Shown in pieces: positions 10,972 through 22,919 of a stretch of DNA of 64,000 nt. The position numbers and the translations under genes are program-made. Numbering within the stretch: position 1 is the first letter of the stretch; each line of letters starts with the position of its first letter. Where the stretch lies: contig CM023537.1 of the NCBI GenBank assembly GCA_013350335.1, positions 13,706,884-13,770,883 on the forward strand, in the 5' to 3' direction. The stretch is from Chimonanthus salicifolius (taxonomy: Eukaryota > Streptophyta > Magnoliopsida > Laurales > Calycanthaceae). Under the pieces are notes generated by a model. The model was not told the origin of the DNA. It saw only the letters and a list, made by a program, of their open reading frames with translations, and did no database searches.

Positions 10972-11600
10972 GTTCTCTTCTTTTTCTTTTGTTTCCTCTG
11001 TTCTAGAAAGAGACTACTATAATACTGGCTACTGGCAAGGGGAAAAAGAAAATGAAATGGAAAATCATTCCAGAAACCAAACTTCAGATTCTCCGATTTC
11101 AGGAGGAAAACCTAAGTCACTTTTGTCATTCAAACTTTACTCTTTTTTTCACCCAAAAAAACTCGAATTTTGCAAAAAGCTATCTCATTCTTTTGTGTCA
11201 GTGATGTTAGACTTTGTAAAACCTGGTCGTACTGTTGATCCGACTGTCGAAAGGTTTTAATTTGTTTCACTTTCTTGATTTCTCATTTGTTTTGTGTGAT
11301 CGAGAAAGCCATTTCTCCCAACAAGCGACTCGCTGCTTGCAAAACCCTCGAAATGGCTTTGCGATCTCGTGGAGAACTGATGGAGAAATTCTACTCGGAT
11401 TTTGATGACCGTTGCTGCATAATCCTCGTTAGCCGGATCAAAACCGGACGGTGGAGAATCGCCGTGATGAGAAACGATGACGAATTGCTGGTGCTAGAAG
11501 ATCCAGATCTGCAGATTGGCCGTAAAGAAGTAAAAGAGGAAAGTAGATCGCATTATCGAAAGAGAGCGAGCCGTTGACTTGGAAGTGAAGTCAGGTACTC
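10972..11600. promoter_or_regulatory. Upstream region of SDE3-like copy A, with a divergent open frame
   Basis: This region lies 5' of the copy A start codon. I see no convincing TATA box. Parts of it (11130-11170, and 'cgactcgctgcttgc' near 11324) recur upstream of copy C at 21400-21500, so it belongs to the duplicated unit. A plus-strand frame at 11275-11577 (100 residues, with 'LEMALRSRGELMEKFY' and 'ILVSRIKTGRWRIAVMRNDD') has more coding-like composition than its surroundings. I do not recognise it. It could be a first exon of a divergent gene or a remnant. Confidence 0.35.
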
Positions 11601-12576
11601 AAGTTTGTATTTCGCGCCTAAAGTATGAAAATACTTCTGTCGTAGTCCCTGCAACCACCACAATTTATGGTCACTCGGCCCTTTCTATCCATACATGTTA
11701 AGGAGAACTCTTCACTCAAATTAATTTTAATAATGATATTATTCTATTTCATATTTAAACATTACCAAAACTAAGATATAAATTCTCAGTTACAAAAAAA
11801 AATCAATTAAAAATCATTATCTATTTAACTAAAGTAAATAAAAGTAATAGATAATAAAAAGTTCTAAGCAAAACATAAATTTTACTAAATTTAAATTGGA
11901 CAGTTTCATATGTTTAGTAAATTATTATTTTTTAATTATACATATCAACAACTATTCTTGTGATTCTAGAGGTCATTAAACTTTAATTTATCGCCATATT
12001 TTATCTAATTTAAATTGAATTACAACAACTCAGCTATGTTAAGTTGCCTCTGGAATTTTTTAGATTTAATTTTACAAAGTGAAGGCAAGTCCATAAAAAA
12101 CATCTATTAAATGAAGAGTAATTTTTGGACAAACTTTAGATTTAATTAATTATAATATATCAAAATATTTATTCAATAATTTATTTGTAATATTAAAAAA
12201 TTAATAATTAACAACACCCAATAGATTTTATTTTGTACCTTATTAACAACACCAAGTGACACTTACCATCTTGAACAACCAATAAAAGCAACTGGCTTTT
12301 CAGTTGGGTGTCTCCTTGACCTGTCTATTTTTTTTAAAAAAAAAACACATGTATATAATTAAATTTGATAAGAAATGAGGTAAATAGACTTTATATAATC
12401 ATAAATATTTAAAATCAAGGATTGAAATGACTAAAGGGTTTGAAATTTAATAAACCTTTTTATAATGTGTTCCTCTTTATATTAAATCTAAATATACATG
12501 AGATAGGTTTCATTTAAAAGACAATTAAATCTCAACAGCTGTATGATGTGATGCATCATTAGTTGCCACACAATAT
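11600..12576. repeat. Non-coding upstream flank duplicated at about 21600-22260
   Basis: Blocks such as 'aaatttgataagaaatgaggta' (near 12360) and 'gatgtgatgcatcattagttg' (near 12546) reappear at 21905-21925 and 22228-22258. The segment is AT-rich and shows no gene. The match shows that the duplication unit extends upstream of the SDE3-like genes. Confidence 0.6.
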
Positions 12577-12590
12577 GATGATGGTTGGCA

Positions 12591-12764
12591 CAGATGGGTG
12601 TATCTTAACCGGTAATCTCCCACTTCAGTAAGTAGGAAGTGTCAGATTCGAGCTCCCATGGTCTCACTTGGTATGTCTTAAGAGAAGTAGGAATCACTCG
12701 TGTAGACTTTATGGTGAGTTTCTGCAATTTTATACACGTAAATTCAAAATTTTTTTTTTTTTTT
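12591..12764 (+). mobile_element. tRNA-derived SINE, family 2
   Basis: A B-box-like 'agattcgagctcc' lies near 12642, and the body motif 'tggtatgtcttaagagaag' is shared with the copies at 41986, 21757 and 47271. It ends in an oligo-T tract after 'aaattcaaaa'. Degenerate flanking repeats ('gatgatggttggca' and 'gataatggtcaact') look like the target duplication. The paralogous flank near 22265 lacks the element and shows the empty site, so the insertion came after the duplication. Confidence 0.65.
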
Positions 12765-12944
12765 GATAATGGTCAACTCTTCAGCTCTAGGTCTACGCCA
12801 TGAGCTTCTTCACACTGGGGACTTTATGATGAAGACCTCAGGCCCGTTAGTTTCAAACAGTATTCAAAATTTTGAAAATTAAATTTGACTTGAAATTATA
12901 TTAAATTGAGAAATTCTATAAATATTTTTTAAAAAAATGAAAAA

Positions 12945-13360
12945 AATTTACCGATATACTCCACTCAAAATCCTATCAAATTTACTTGACTCGAACTTAC
13001 TCACCCGAAGCTTTTGAGGTTTTTAAACAATTGTCCAACCTGTGATTACAAATGGGAATGAAATTACAAGAGTAATTGTCAACTTTGATTTTTCCTATAA
13101 ATTTAGAGATATCAGTTGATGCACATTAACATAATAACTTTAAAAAATTGTTTTCGAGGACTACAATATAACATATTAGTGAATATAAATATCTATATTT
13201 AAGAGCTACTTTGATTTTTAGTTGTTAAAACAGTATAAAACAATATTGGCTTGAAAAACATTTTAAAAGAAGAATGTCATGAGCAAGGCATCAAGATGAT
13301 ATGTCCACTTCACTGATATGATGATACATTCTTTTAAGATAATATGGATATTCTCATTTT
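12945..13360. repeat. Direct repeat, first copy
   Basis: This segment aligns with 13655-14083 plus 14413-14510. Shared landmarks are 'acttactcaactcaccc'-like sequence, 'tgtgattacaaat', 'gtaattgtcaactt' and 'atcagttgat(g/a)cacatta'. It is non-coding. Confidence 0.6.
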
Positions 13361-13654
13361 ATATTAGATGTGAGACTAATTTAACTATTTTTCAATCAAC
13401 TATTTATCATTTTACTTTGGTAGACAGTTGAATTTGACAAATTCTTTGCTACGAGTCGACAATCTATACACGCCACAGTTGATGAGAATGGATACCGTGC
13501 ATAGTTTAAAAACTTGACAAACTTGATTGAGTTTGATTGAGTCAACTTGGCTAAATAGAATTTCAAGTTCAACAAGTTAACTGGACTGAAAAATCATTTC
13601 AAGTAAAAAAATTCAACTTAGTTTTTAGAAAAACAAAGATAAAAGAGAAAAAAA

Positions 13655-14510
13655 AAAATTATTGACTTGCTCGACTTAAAGTCCTGTCAAATCAAAATTT
13701 CATTGAGTTTAGTCTGACTTACTCAACTCACCCAAGTCTTTTTGAGTTTTTAAATAATGATTCCAACTTGTGATTACAAATTGGCAAGGGTAATTGTCAA
13801 CTTCGATTCTTTGTTCGAACACAACTTTGTGCACCCAAGAAATTATGTAATAAGAAATTGGTTAAGTCAAAAGTCGCTTTTCTATCTATCTATAGATTTA
13901 AATTTAAAAATCAGTTGATACACATTAACTAGTTTATCTGATTTGGAGATTTACAATACCATCAGATTATAGAATATAGACATATATGTTTTAGACTTAT
14001 TTTGACTGTTAATTGTTCAAAAAATATAAGAAGACATTGACTTAAAAAAAAAAAACACTTTAGAAGAAAAGGGATATTAATATTGGGTTTGGCTCAAAAG
14101 GCCTAAGTTGGGCCCAACAGGCCCAAGCCTATTTCTGTAAGCCCAAAGTTATAAGGATTTATTTTTCTTCTAGGGTTTTAGCTGGGGGACAGTTTCCTTT
14201 CTCACATTATGAGAGAGAGAGAGAGAGAGGAGAGACTATGAAGCATTGTAGCACTCAGATTTCATCTTCTTTATCTTCTTTATAATAGATTGAGCGAAAT
14301 GCTTCATAGACATAGCGTTCATGTGAACCATGTAAAATCTTGTATGTTCTGTGTTTTAATTGCTTGTGTGATTTTTGCATCTTTGTGTATTTTTGCATCT
14401 TTATTTCTAACAATTAGAGCCAATAGATAGTCACATCAAGTTGATATGCCAATTTGGCCAATATGATAATACCTTTCTTTTTCTTTAGATAACACAGGTA
14501 TCTCTACACT
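13655..14510. repeat. Direct repeat, second copy, interrupted by a solo LTR
   Basis: This is the second copy of the 12945-13360 repeat. It is split at 14084-14412 by an LTR-like insertion; the similarity resumes at 'agtcacatcaagttgatatg' near 14430. The first copy acts as the empty site. Confidence 0.55.
14084..14412 (+). mobile_element. Probable solo LTR (329 bp)
   Basis: The insertion begins with TG ('tgggtttggctc') and ends with CA ('tttctaaca'). It contains a (GA)n tract at about 14212-14230 and a T-rich 3' part typical of LTRs. Its limits are supported by alignment with the uninterrupted copy at 12945-13360. I see no matching 5-bp target duplication, so the call is tentative. Confidence 0.5.
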
Positions 14511-14589
14511 TTTAATTCTCTTTGATTTTCTCTTTCCTTTTGAATATCCTCTAAGAAATTTGTGCTCCTCTTATTCTTCTAGTTCCACT

Positions 14590-15925
14590 ACGTCAACACC
14601 AGATGGTAAAGACTTTCCTTTTGGCAGATTTGTGTCAGATGGAGCAGATGCCTTCTTAGGTGGATCAGACCCTGATGGATTGTATTGTATTTTTGGAGGT
14701 GTGGGAGTGGCAGAGTTCATCTGATTTATGCTTCACTGCTTTGGGCATTCCAACCAAATTACACGGATGGAGTACATGATCTTTTGGGAATATCTAAAGC
14801 AGATGAAGCAGTTGGTCTTTTCAGTAGATCAAAGCTCGATGGAGCAGAAGGTTTCTTCTCCACAAGTAAGTAGATGAAGAGAGTTTTGCCGGACTGCTCT
14901 GGCACCCTACTTGCACTAGATAGACCAAATGATCATTTGGGAACATCTGAACCAGAAGAACCAGATGGTTTTTCCGGTGGATTAGAGCCCGTTGGGGAAG
15001 ATGGCTTCTTCTCCCGAACCACACAAGAGGGAGAGCAAGTTGAATCAGTATCGTTTCTCTGAGGAACAGAAGAATGGGTGTCCAGCTGTTTAGGCCATAC
15101 CACCCGAAGTTCACCAGATGGACTAAATGTTATCTTGGGAACATCTGAAGTAGCTGAACTAGATGTTTTTTTCGGTGGCTTCAGGCCGGATGGGGCTGGT
15201 GGGTTCTTCTCTTGAACTGAACCAGATGGAGAGTGAGTTGAACCAACAAAATTCTTCCGCGAGACTGAAGGAGAAGGTGTCACACATCCTTTCAGCCATT
15301 CCACATGAATTTCTCCGGATGGACAAAATGATACCATGGGAATGTATGAACTAGATGAAGAAGATAATCTTTTTGGTGCACCTGAGATGGATGGGGCACA
15401 GTCTTTCTTCTGTGTAACAGAACCCGACAGAGAACGAGTTGAATCAAAAAAATTCTCCTGTGAAACTGAAGGAGGAGGTATCTCATGCTGTTTCGGCTGT
15501 TTCACCTGAAAGGCACTGGATGGGCTGAAGTATGTTCCAGGAATCTCTGTACTACCTGAAACAAATGGTTCTTTTGTTGAATCCAGGCCAGATGAGGCAT
15601 AGGCTTCATCCCAGGAACCGAGCCAGATTCAGAGTGATCTCTACCGAAAAAAAATTCCTCCATGAAACTGACGAAGAAGGTGAGAGAGCAGCAGAACTTA
15701 CCTGAATCATGTCTTGCAGTTTGGGATCTCTCACCTGTTCTGCTCCAATTGAGCATATTGGGGTCTGATTGCAGAAATCTGTTCTGTTGATATTACTCTA
15801 TTTAACAGATGATGCTGTTGTTGGTCTTTGCTCAAATTGTGAAGCACATGAACTCTGAGCTAAAGGTTCATATAGGCGATGCTCCCTATCCTCAACACAT
15901 CTTTAAGGCGGCGAAGAATGTTCAA
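14590..15925 (-). pseudogene. SDE3-like copy B, exon 1 remnant
   Basis: The sequence aligns with exon 1 of copies A and C, including several of the Ser/Pro repeats (for example 'PSGELRVVWPKQLD' at about 15075-15115). The longest surviving frame is 14933-15505. Frameshifts and stops break it elsewhere, and the 5' part at 15760-15925 is recognisable only in shifted frames. The conserved end of exon 1, plus exons 2 and 3, are missing: similarity stops at about 14590. It lies directly upstream of the 3' flank of copy C. It is a dead, 3'-truncated member of the array. Confidence 0.75.
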
Positions 15926-15959
15926 AATAATTTCAAGCAATAATAACATATCAAAAGTT

Positions 15960-16862
15960 TGATTTTCAATGGTCTAAAACTCTATAAAAATGACCGTTAT
16001 TTTTAAAAAAAAATCCAACTCAGTTTTCCATTTTTTTTCTTATTTCTCTGTTATTTTTTTTTTTTTTAAATAGAGTTGGATGTGTCGCCGATACCACAAT
16101 ATTGGCGAATATGTATTGGTGGGACATTTGTTAAACCCCTGGTTTGATACTATTTTGGACTAAGGTCATGTGAGTTAATGGAACTATAATTAATCCATCC
16201 ATATCAGTTACAATTTTGTTTTGTATTCCACTTGGCACACAATAATTCTAATAAGAAGGTCTCATCCGACTATTCCATTGAACTCATATGGATTTCTTAT
16301 AAGAAGGTACGATGCAAAGATTTTACTAGAGAGATTATTTGATACGCGAGACTTAATGGTAATAAATCAGATTCATTATCTATTATGATGAATATTGAAA
16401 TTTAAAATATGAGATTTTTGAAATGAATGGTGAAGATGCAAGACATAAATGCATTACTATCAGGTTTCTTGTATGTGACTGAGAAATAGTCTATCACAAA
16501 AAAAAAAAAACAAGAAATTACCCGCATATGATGCCATCAGCCCATTATTTGCTTGGACTGATAATGGGTGAAATCACATGTTCTGACTATCTTCAACTTA
16601 CATTCATCTAGAACAAGAACAGGTAGTTAAAAATATGTACAAGAGGTGCAATTTGATTACTACAAATAGTATTATATCCATTAACATAATATATTAAAAT
16701 CTAATTGCACAATGTCTTTGTGAACATTGAAGACGAGCCAGGATGGAAATAATAATTATCATCTACATAATCATCAAACCCCAGATTGGATAGTGATAGC
16801 CAAGTAACTCCAATATGAAATTGTGAACAGATAGACATCCTGAAAAGCAGAGGAATATATCT
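15960..16862 (-). repeat. 3' flank of SDE3-like copy C, paralogous to 660-1254
   Basis: The region is non-coding and corresponds to the 3' flank of copy A (see 660-1254). The segment at 16070-16140 ('gtcgccgataccacaatattggc ... ttaaacccctg') looks like part of an old MITE that was present before the duplication. Confidence 0.6.
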
Positions 16863-18396
16863 TCAATCTGTAGAAATATGCATAACAAAATCACGATTAG
16901 CACTGGAGTATGGCTCACTCTCAAGGAGTCTCTTGAAATATGATTTTTTCAATCCATTTTTCCTACCAATATCAGAACGCACCCACCCTACATCCGGATA
17001 AGAAGACCCTGTCAGCACCACAGCCGTTGATGAATCAACCAGATTCACAAGAGTCACCATGGTTTCAGGCTCAGTGGCAGAAGCAGCATCAACCAGAAAG
17101 ATATGTGTAAAGTGGCCAGCATGGATGCCATTGCTACAAAGCCTGAAGCTGCTCATGAAGGTTGACATTACCACCTTAAATTTCTTAAGATCCTGGGGTA
17201 TGGGACAAGAGAAGTGCTCCCCTTCATAAAAGGATGATGAGAGGATGTCATCAGGTACATCTTCAAGATCTCGAAAGGCGGCGTTGGCTCGAAACATTTC
17301 CGAGTCTGGAATCTCTTTCTTCAACCCTCTCATCAGCAGGTCACAGAGAATGTTGTTGTGAGTAGTAACTAGGATTCGACTCTCTGGAAGGGCTCTGTAA
17401 ATTTGAAGAATTGCTTCAGTAATAACTTTTCCTGTTCTTGAGAGTGTAGCAGAGTCTCTATCTTCTCCAATTCTATGAACAACAGCATAACGATGAACAA
17501 CGAGATAAGGTGGAAGACCCTTGAGATACAGTATCCTATAAACCATCTCATAGACTGCTGACTTTTCCTCTTCATTAAAATCTCGATTGAAAGGAATGAT
17601 CGAAGTTGTAGTAGTGCATCTGTTTCTAGAAATTGTTTTAGGGAAGAGGACATGCTGAAATGAAGGATCAGATGCAGCTCTAACTGCTTGGTGAGCTCGT
17701 TTTAAGCAGACTCGGTTGAAGGAGAAGCTAACATCATACTCCCGCATTGCAGAGTAATGTGAATAGAAATCTTCACCAAACTCTACTACAAGTTTTCTCC
17801 TTGCAACCCGTGAAAAAAAACCCTTGTGAAGAAATTATTAGGATACTAGTTAGTTAGAAGCTTCAAAATGAATGTCCAATTTTAACTGAGAATGACATGA
17901 CATGACTTTATGCATACAAGGAACACTTACATGAGTGATGCTCATGAGCATGCATGCACATGGAGGTTGTGTGTAAGCACCAATGGATATGCATCTGCAT
18001 GTACATCTGTGGGTGTGTTTGTGCATCTGAGAGAAGAGCTCTGTGCTACGATGACATGCAATCATGTCAAACAGCAAAGTGCATTCTAAATAGGTTGCAC
18101 TTGTAGATGTTAATAAGACTAACCTGAAATGGTTCAACATCTTTGCCTGAATGTCTTATAAAGGCATAGTCTCTAGATAAAAGATAGGGTCGCCTCTCAG
18201 GAATGGAATCAATCTCAAATTGAATTAGAACTTTCTTCTCCTGTTCGCAACTCTTCCATGACTTCTCAGAAGTTGACTGTTCATGCAACTTCAGAGTGAT
18301 TCCTTTTAGTAAGAAACCATTCCATTTCTGTTTCAAATGAAAAGCATGTATCACTTATCTTATTATTGTTAATAAGAAAAACGCTGATCGCAAGTT

Positions 18397-18478
<82 letters not shown>

Positions 18479-20441
18479 GGTTCAAAGCAGGCTGGACAAA
18501 ACAGGAGGTCAAAAAATTCCAAAGTTTTTAAATGACTCAAGAACACATAGTTGGGAATAATAACCATCCAGAATCTAAACATGCATAGGGATTAGAAACA
18601 ATCAAATTACAAGGATCCACCTTCTCCCCCCTTCCACCATCGCCTTTCCCAGGCCCCTTTTTTGAAATCTGTCAGCAATTACTTGCCCCAAACCATGATC
18701 AGAAACACATATGATGGTTAATTAGCAATTTTTTTGCAGTATATGTTGGTTTCCAAAATGTTCATTTTAACTTGAAAAGTAATTTATCAAAAACTAAACA
18801 CGTATCTGACGCTGGAAAATATACAACAAAAAATAAATAAAAGAAACTGTCCTAATTTTTAAATGGTGAGGATCAGCCTTCAAAAAATTTGAGCATCAAG
18901 AAATGAGAAGTTTGAGCAAGTTCTATTGTTTAAACCATATTTCTTTCTAACTGAAAAAATTCTAGTACCTCAATGTAATAATCCTCAGCATAGAGCAGAG
19001 CAGAAAAGTAGTCTGTATATGTTGATGGAGATAGAGGTTTCATCAGAACTTCAGGAGTAATGTCCTTCTCCAGTAAGTTCTTGATATGATCAGGAATCAG
19101 ATAAACGGGAAGTCTGCCCCCTGGTTTTTTTGGTGGATCAGGGCTAGATGAACCAGATGGTCTTTGTGGTGGGTCCGGGCCAGATGGAAAAGATTGTCCT
19201 TTTAGCAGATTTGTGCCAGATGAAGCAGATGGTTTCTTAGGTGGATCAGACCCCGATGGACCATATGGTATTTTTGGAGGAGGTGTGGGAGTAGCGGAGC
19301 TCATCTGATTTATCCATGACTGCTCTGGGCATTCCACCCAAATTGCACCAGATGGACTAAATGATCTTTTGGGAATATCTGAGCTAGATGGAGTAGTTGG
19401 TTTTTTCAGTGCATCAAGGCTTGATGGTGTAGATGGTTTCTTCTCCATAACAGAACCAGAAGGAGAGAGAGTTGAATCAGCAACATTCCTCAGCAAAACT
19501 GGAGGAGACGGTGGTGGAGAAATGGACCTAATCTGATTTATGTCTAACTTCTTTGGAACACAACTTGCACTAGATGGGCCAAATGATCTTTTGGGAACAT
19601 CTGAACCAAAAGAACCAAATGGTTTTTCAGGTGGAACAGAGCCAGATGGGGCAGATGACTTCTCCTCTCGAACCACACCAGATGGGGCAGATGACTTCTC
19701 CTCTCGAACCACACCAGATGGAGAACAAGTTGAACCACCAACATTTCTCTGTGGAACAGAAGGAGAAGTCTTGTCCAGCCGTTTAGGCCATACCACCCGA
19801 AGTTCACCAGATGGACTAAATGATATCTTGGGAACATCAGAACCAGCTGAACTAGATGGTTTTTTTGGTGGCTCCGAGCTAGATGGTGCTGGTGGCTTCT
19901 TCTCTTTAACTGAACCAGATGGAGAGTGAGTTGAGCCAACAAAATTCTTCTGTGAAACTAAAGGAGAAGGTGTATCCCCTCCTTTCGGCCATTCCACACT
20001 AACTTCTCCAGATGGACTAAATGATTTCTTCGGAATATCTGAACTACATGAAGCAGATGGTTTTTGTGTTGAATCCAGGCCAGATGAAGAAGATGGCTTC
20101 TTCTCAGGAACCAAGCCAGATTCAGAGTAGGTTGAATCAAGAAAATTCCTCCGTGAAACTGAAGGAGAAGGTGACAGAGCACCAGAACTTACCCGAATTA
20201 TGTCTGGCTGTTTGGGATCCCTCGCCTGTCCTGCCCTAATTGAGCTGATTGGAGTTTGATTGCTGTAATCTCTTCCACTGACATAACTAGAATGAACAGA
20301 TGATGTTGCTGTCGATCTTTGCTCAAATTGCGAAGCAGATGAACTCCGAGCTAAAGGTTCATCATGGGAATGACCCCTTTCCTCCACACCATCTTCTGGC
20401 CAGTTAAAAATGCTCCGAAGAATTTGAAGAAAGAACGACAT
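16863..20441 (-). CDS. SDE3-like: SDE3-like protein with degenerate helicase core, copy C (3 exons)
   Basis: Exon 1 is 18969-20441, exon 2 is 18124-18327 and exon 3 is 16863-17822. They join with GT-AG borders in phase 0 to give 878 residues. Domain order matches copy A: Ser/Pro repeat region, SDE3-like N-terminal domain, degenerate first RecA domain ending at the same 'HISTD' stop. The same ATPase motifs are missing (SRTGKVIT for motif I, VDAASATEPE for motif II). Differences from copy A are in frame. Exon 1 has a 36-bp tandem duplication (residues 'PSGVVREEKSSA' twice, 19669-19740), and exon 2 lacks 42 bp. Introns are short (641 and 301 bp). A solo LTR lies 123 bp upstream of the ATG. Both frames staying open favours function or recent origin over old decay, but expression cannot be judged from sequence. 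Confidence 0.75.
18401..18472. repeat. (AG)36 microsatellite in intron 1 of copy C
   Basis: There are thirty-six perfect AG dinucleotides. On the transcribed minus strand this is (CT)36, ending about 75 nt before the 3' splice site of intron 1. Copy A has only a short irregular 'agagagaggg' tract at the same place (8953-8965), so the expansion is specific to copy C. Confidence 0.95.
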
Positions 20442-20563
20442 ATTTTTTTTCCTTTTGTTTTCTCTGTTCTACGAAGAGACTACTATAATACAAAGGAAAA
20501 GGAAATGGAAAATCATACCAGAAACCAAACTTCAGCAGATTCTCCCATTTCAGGAGACCAAGT

Positions 20564-21387
20564 TGTTGGACGGTGGCTCTAATTCCACGTAAACAGGATT
20601 GCATGATATCAGGAATCTCTGATAAGTGGGAATAGGATTCTAAGAAGGAAAGAAGAATCCGACGTGGTTGAGTAGTGGGAATACACATGGAGAAAATCTC
20701 TCTAAATATACTCAGCAGCAGGGAGAGGTTTTCTAGGATTTACCACCGTGTTTTGCCTTCATCGGCCACATGTATTGTGGTGGTCACCACAGTGGACATC
20801 TCAAGAGGGTGAGGTGGGCTTACGTTAATGCATGGTTGTATACATTGAGGATGGTTGTATACACAGTCAACGTGACGATGCCAACAAGAGGTAGGCGAGA
20901 GGGTTGCTCTATGGTGAGGGGCTTTTGGTGGTACCCATGAAGATGGCACCTTCTTCGTATGCGTGGAGAGGCCGGAGTGATTGCCATAACACATTAGTGT
21001 GTGCGGGAATACACTATAAAGGAAATACATCCCTGCGTTTGTGAAATATGTCGGGATGTACTCGTAGAATGTAAGAAGTGTAGAGGGAGCAACACAGAAG
21101 TTGGTTTCACTGTTATAGGTATGAGAGAGATTCACATCAATTGAGAGGTGACGTCAGTGTATTGTATATTGTACAAAGGGCTTGTGACTTCGGATTTAGG
21201 CTCTTGACTCAAGAGAATCTTTATTATATTGTACATGTATTCTTTCTTTCTTTTATAGTAAAATTTTACTGACGCTCCGTAGATATTGGCCAGGTAGGTC
21301 GAACCACGCAAAATCTTGTGTTCTTGTGCTGTGATTTTATTCTGTTAATCTTGGTGTATTTATTATTTCTGCTAATAAACACTAACA
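20564..21387 (+). mobile_element. Solo LTR (824 bp), Copia family related to the 2380 element
   Basis: It starts 'tgttggacggtggctc' and ends 'aacactaaca'. Both ends, and the 'gacgctccgtagat...gtcgaaccacgc' block near 21272-21307, match the LTR of the 2380-5736 element. No internal region is present. The paralogous promoter of copy A (about 11110-11140) is uninterrupted and gives the empty site. The 5-bp target duplication is not clear. It lies 123 bp upstream of the start codon of copy C in the opposite orientation, so it has replaced most of that gene's original upstream sequence. Confidence 0.8.
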
Positions 21388-21756
21388 TGTAACTTTCTTC
21401 ATTCAAACTTTACTCTTTTTATACTATAACCAAAAAAAAAAAAGGAGAACAAGAAAAACAAAACAAAACTCGAATTTTGCAGTGAGTCGCTGCTTATTTT
21501 CGATGAAAATCTAGTCAACGCGAACAGAGTCATCGAGACGTGGAAATTGGAAACGAATGGAAAACATAAAATCTTCATTCCCAAGACTTATGAAGTAAAT
21601 TGCAACCATAAAATATAAATCTTTAAATTTAACCTTTTATGGTTATCATTTAATCATTTTAATTACTGAATAAGTCAAATTATTTATTTAATAATTTACT
21701 TAATCTATCTTTTTTTTTAATTTTATTATATATATACACATATATTATTATTTTTT

Positions 21757-21905
21757 AATTTACGTATCATAAACCGTTAGAAACCCAACGTAAAACACCA
21801 CGGGTGATACCTACCGCTCTTAGAGCACACTAGGTAAGACCATGGGGGCTTGAACGGCTCAAACCTGACATCTTCGCTTCCTGGGAGATTACCACTTGAA
21901 CTTAA
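21757..21905 (-). mobile_element. SINE family 2, minus orientation
   Basis: Read on the minus strand it carries 'gtaatctcccaggaagc', a B-box-like 'aggtttgagcc' and the 'acccgtgg...' body shared with the SINE at 41986. The paralogous site near 12355 ('taattaaatttgataag') lacks it, so the insertion is private to this copy. Confidence 0.65.
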
Positions 21906-22464
21906 ATTTGATAATGAAATGAGGTACAGTGACCTTATATAATCATAAGAATAGTGATCGATATAAATATTTAAAAGAAGTAAAATGGATGTTTAAGAAT
22001 AAAAAGTATTCTCTATAATTTTATTTATTTAAATCAAATAAATAATATTATTTAAATAAAAAAGTTTTTGTCGTCAACAAATTGAAAAATTATACAAACT
22101 CATTAAGGACTGAAATAACTAAAGGGATTCGAAATTAATAAACCTCTTTATTGTATGATCCTTTTTATATTAAATCCCGATGGCATAGAACTTATTTAAA
22201 AATATTTTCTAAAAACGATTAAATCTCATAATGTATGATGTGATGCATCATTAGTTGCCACACAATATGAGCATGGTTCAACCATCAGCTCTGGGCCACG
22301 AGCTTCTGCAGACTGGGGACTATGATGGAGAGTTCTGGCCTGTTAGTCAGTGTTCAAAATTTTGAAAATTGAATTTGATTTGAAATATATTAGAGTGAGA
22401 ATTTTGATTTTTAGAAAATTTGAAAATTTTATCAACACACTCAACTCAAATCCCACCAATTCAT

Positions 22465-22765
22465 TTATAAACCCTTAGATCTCTCTCTACACTTTTAATG
22501 TGGGACTTAGTTGCAACAACCCCAACAATCCCCCCTTGAACAATGCCCTCTGGCAGAGAAAGCGACGCCGGACATCCCGTTCGTTTGGGCGATCACCTAA
22601 GCCCACATGAGGTAGCTTGAAACCTAGATCTAATAGCATTTATTAGAGCTTAAGCTTCTAGCCCAAAAGACTTGCCTATTAGGTAAAGTAATCCAAGTCC
22701 TTTATAAATTCATCTCCCTCTACACTTCCAATATAAGACTCATTCGCAGAAGCCTCAATAGACGG
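22465..22765. mobile_element. Unclassified insertion in the copy D flank
   Basis: A GC-richer segment begins near 'agatctctctctacactttta' and contains 'atgtgggactta' and 'gacgccggacatcccg'. It ends with a second 'ctacacttccaatataagact'. The repeated 'ctctacacttYYAATRT' at both sides suggests a transposed unit or an LTR fragment. I cannot classify it. Confidence 0.3.
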
Positions 22766-22919
22766 TAATACCATCAAGCTCTTCATCCATTAGATGAATG
22801 CTAGAATTTTAAAATATGATATTTTCAAAATAAATGGTGAAGATGCAGCGCCTGAATGCGTTACCATTACCATAATCATCCAAACCCAAATCGGATAATG
22901 TAGCTAAATAAATCCAATA

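Noticed and set aside
18355..18582. Minus-strand frame of Ser-Leu repeats
   Set aside because: It is a translation of the (AG)36 microsatellite in intron 1 of copy C.
20740..21135. 131-residue minus-strand frame
   Set aside because: It lies wholly inside the solo LTR at 20564-21387 and resembles no protein.
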